Source of the DNA: CAYJAD01 sp964370015
GTDB taxonomy: Bacteria > Desulfobacterota > Desulfovibrionia > Desulfovibrionales > Desulfovibrionaceae
Direction: 5' to 3'
Assembly (NCBI GenBank): GCA_964370015.1
Contig: CAYJHD010000054.1
Span: 1 to 13,406, forward strand
Length of the DNA stretch: 13,406 nucleotides
The translations under genes and the position numbers were made by a program. The notes below the pieces were generated by a model. The model saw nothing but the letters and a program-made list of their open reading frames with translations, searched no databases and was not told the DNA's origin. Shown here piece after piece: positions 12,855 through 13,406 of this stretch (position 1 is its first letter; every line of letters begins with the position of its first letter).

Positions 12855-12890
12855 AGGGGCTGTATGGTAAGTGATACTTACAAAACCCCT
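12855..12890. repeat. Inverted repeat between the glycan gene and the pyr leader
   Basis: AGGGG (12855-12859) pairs with CCCCT (12886-12890). Inside is a perfect 6-bp hairpin, GTAAGT (12867-12872) / ACTTAC (12876-12881), with a 3-base loop. It begins 24 bases past the stop of the right-hand gene. No T-tract follows on the - strand; a weak one (TACTCTTTTT) follows on the +. It may be the 3'-end structure of that gene or an operator-like site. The rest of 12760-12914 holds no convincing ORF. Confidence 0.4.
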
Positions 12891-12914
12891 TACTCTTTTT
12901 CCGCAAGCTTTCTT

Positions 12915-13406
12915 TTAGTCCTTGGCCAATACACGCGAGGTGGCGTTGAGATAAGCATAGCCTAATGCTTTGCATGGCTCCAAATGGGCACCTTCTGCCC
13001 ATTCATTCCAAGCATTGATGAAGACAAAGCGTTCCTGCTCTGCATTGTTTTGCTGCACAAAAGCACAAGCTTGGCCTAGCCAATCTTCATAAGCCGCAGG
13101 GCTTGAGCCGGCAAAAATGGTGGCTCTTTCTTGCACTCTGGGGGTATTGTCCCAAGCCGGAATGAGGCCAGGAAAATGTACATATTCTGTGGTTAATTGC
13201 TGGAGTAATTTGCTTTTGCACTCCAAATAGCTAAAGAATTTACCTTTAAAGTGTGGCAAGCCGTCCACGTGTCCGCAATTGTATTTTCCATGGGGAGGGA
13301 ATTGCACCGCCGCTTGAAAGCAGTCTTGCCCGTAAAGGCGCGGATCTGTGTTGTCAAAGCTTTGCATCATGACCACATAGGGTTTTTCTTCCCCTTGGCT
13401 TTGGCA
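12915..13406 (-). CDS. WbsX/GH99-like glycan protein (3' part only)
   Basis: The C-terminal 163 residues of a protein run in from the right edge, with the frame open to base 13406. 'IPAWDNTPRV' and 'FVFINAWNEWAEGAHLEPCKALGYAYL', the latter given here as two neighbouring parts (INAWNEWAEG and LEPCKALGYAYL), are landmarks of the WbsX / glycoside-hydrolase-99-like domain. This domain is often found in O-antigen, capsule and other surface-polysaccharide loci, sometimes fused to glycosyltransferases. The conserved Asn-Glu-Trp-x-Glu pair probably belongs to the sugar-binding or catalytic site. The GTG at 13376 is an internal valine. Substrate and partner domains cannot be told from this fragment. 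Its stop is followed by 155 bases with an inverted repeat but no clear terminator. Confidence 0.85.
   Translation of the reverse strand, partial: CQSQGEEKPYVVMMQSFDNTDPRLYGQDCFQAAVQFPPHGKYNCGHVDGLPHFKGKFFSYLECKSKLLQQLTTEYVHFPGLIPAWDNTPRVQERATIFAGSSPAAYEDWLGQACAFVQQNNAEQERFVFINAWNEWAEGAHLEPCKALGYAYLNATSRVLAKD

Noticed and set aside
12780..12965. 61-codon + strand ORF between the pyr leader and the glycan gene
   Set aside because: It starts inside the leader upstream region without an SD and runs into the antisense of the conserved C-terminus of the WbsX-like gene.

Overview
The window reads as a chromosomal segment of a Gram-negative bacterium. Gene order and protein style (an mreBCD-mrdA-rodA-bactofilin cluster, a YeiH/UPF0324 transporter with a large N-terminal extension, a PyrB whose N-terminus reads 'WRHKDLLDVTQLS') suggest a sulfur-metabolising deltaproteobacterium, perhaps Desulfovibrionales. 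This is inference; no rRNA or other taxonomic marker is present. Base composition looks moderate, and I see no clear mobile element, CRISPR array, tRNA or rRNA.

Left part, + strand (1-5465): the cell-elongation cluster. It holds the 3' end of mreB, then a 193-base structured intergenic region with two terminator-like hairpins, then tightly packed mreC-mreD-mrdA-rodA (each gene overlaps the next by 4, 17 and 14 bases) and a bactofilin gene. A strong 15-bp hairpin ends the unit and can serve the converging genes as well. The products are the actin-like MreB, its membrane partners MreC and MreD, the transpeptidase PBP2, the SEDS glycosyltransferase RodA and a polymer-forming bactofilin. Together they form or adjoin the elongasome that builds the lateral wall.

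Middle part, - strand (5486-10323): in transcription order these are a DUF4139 envelope protein with a signal peptide and its own terminator, a MEMO1-family protein with a good sigma70-type promoter, a YeiH-family transporter with a 150-residue alanine-rich insert after its first membrane segment, and a small single-pass membrane protein of unknown function.

Right part, - strand (10362-13406): the 3' part of a WbsX/GH99-like glycan gene runs in from the right edge. It is followed by a pyrimidine unit, pyrB then pyrC, whose SD overlaps the pyrB stop codon and which ends in a hairpin just after pyrC. The most interesting signal of the window lies directly upstream of pyrB. It is a 17-codon leader ORF with an AGGAG ribosome-binding site and a U-rich second half. 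The ORF stops six bases before a small hairpin followed by eight T residues. This is the layout of a UTP-sensing, translation-coupled attenuator (pyrBI/pyrE type), built here around a leader peptide I do not recognise. An 8-bp inverted repeat in the leader could also hide the leader's ribosome-binding site.
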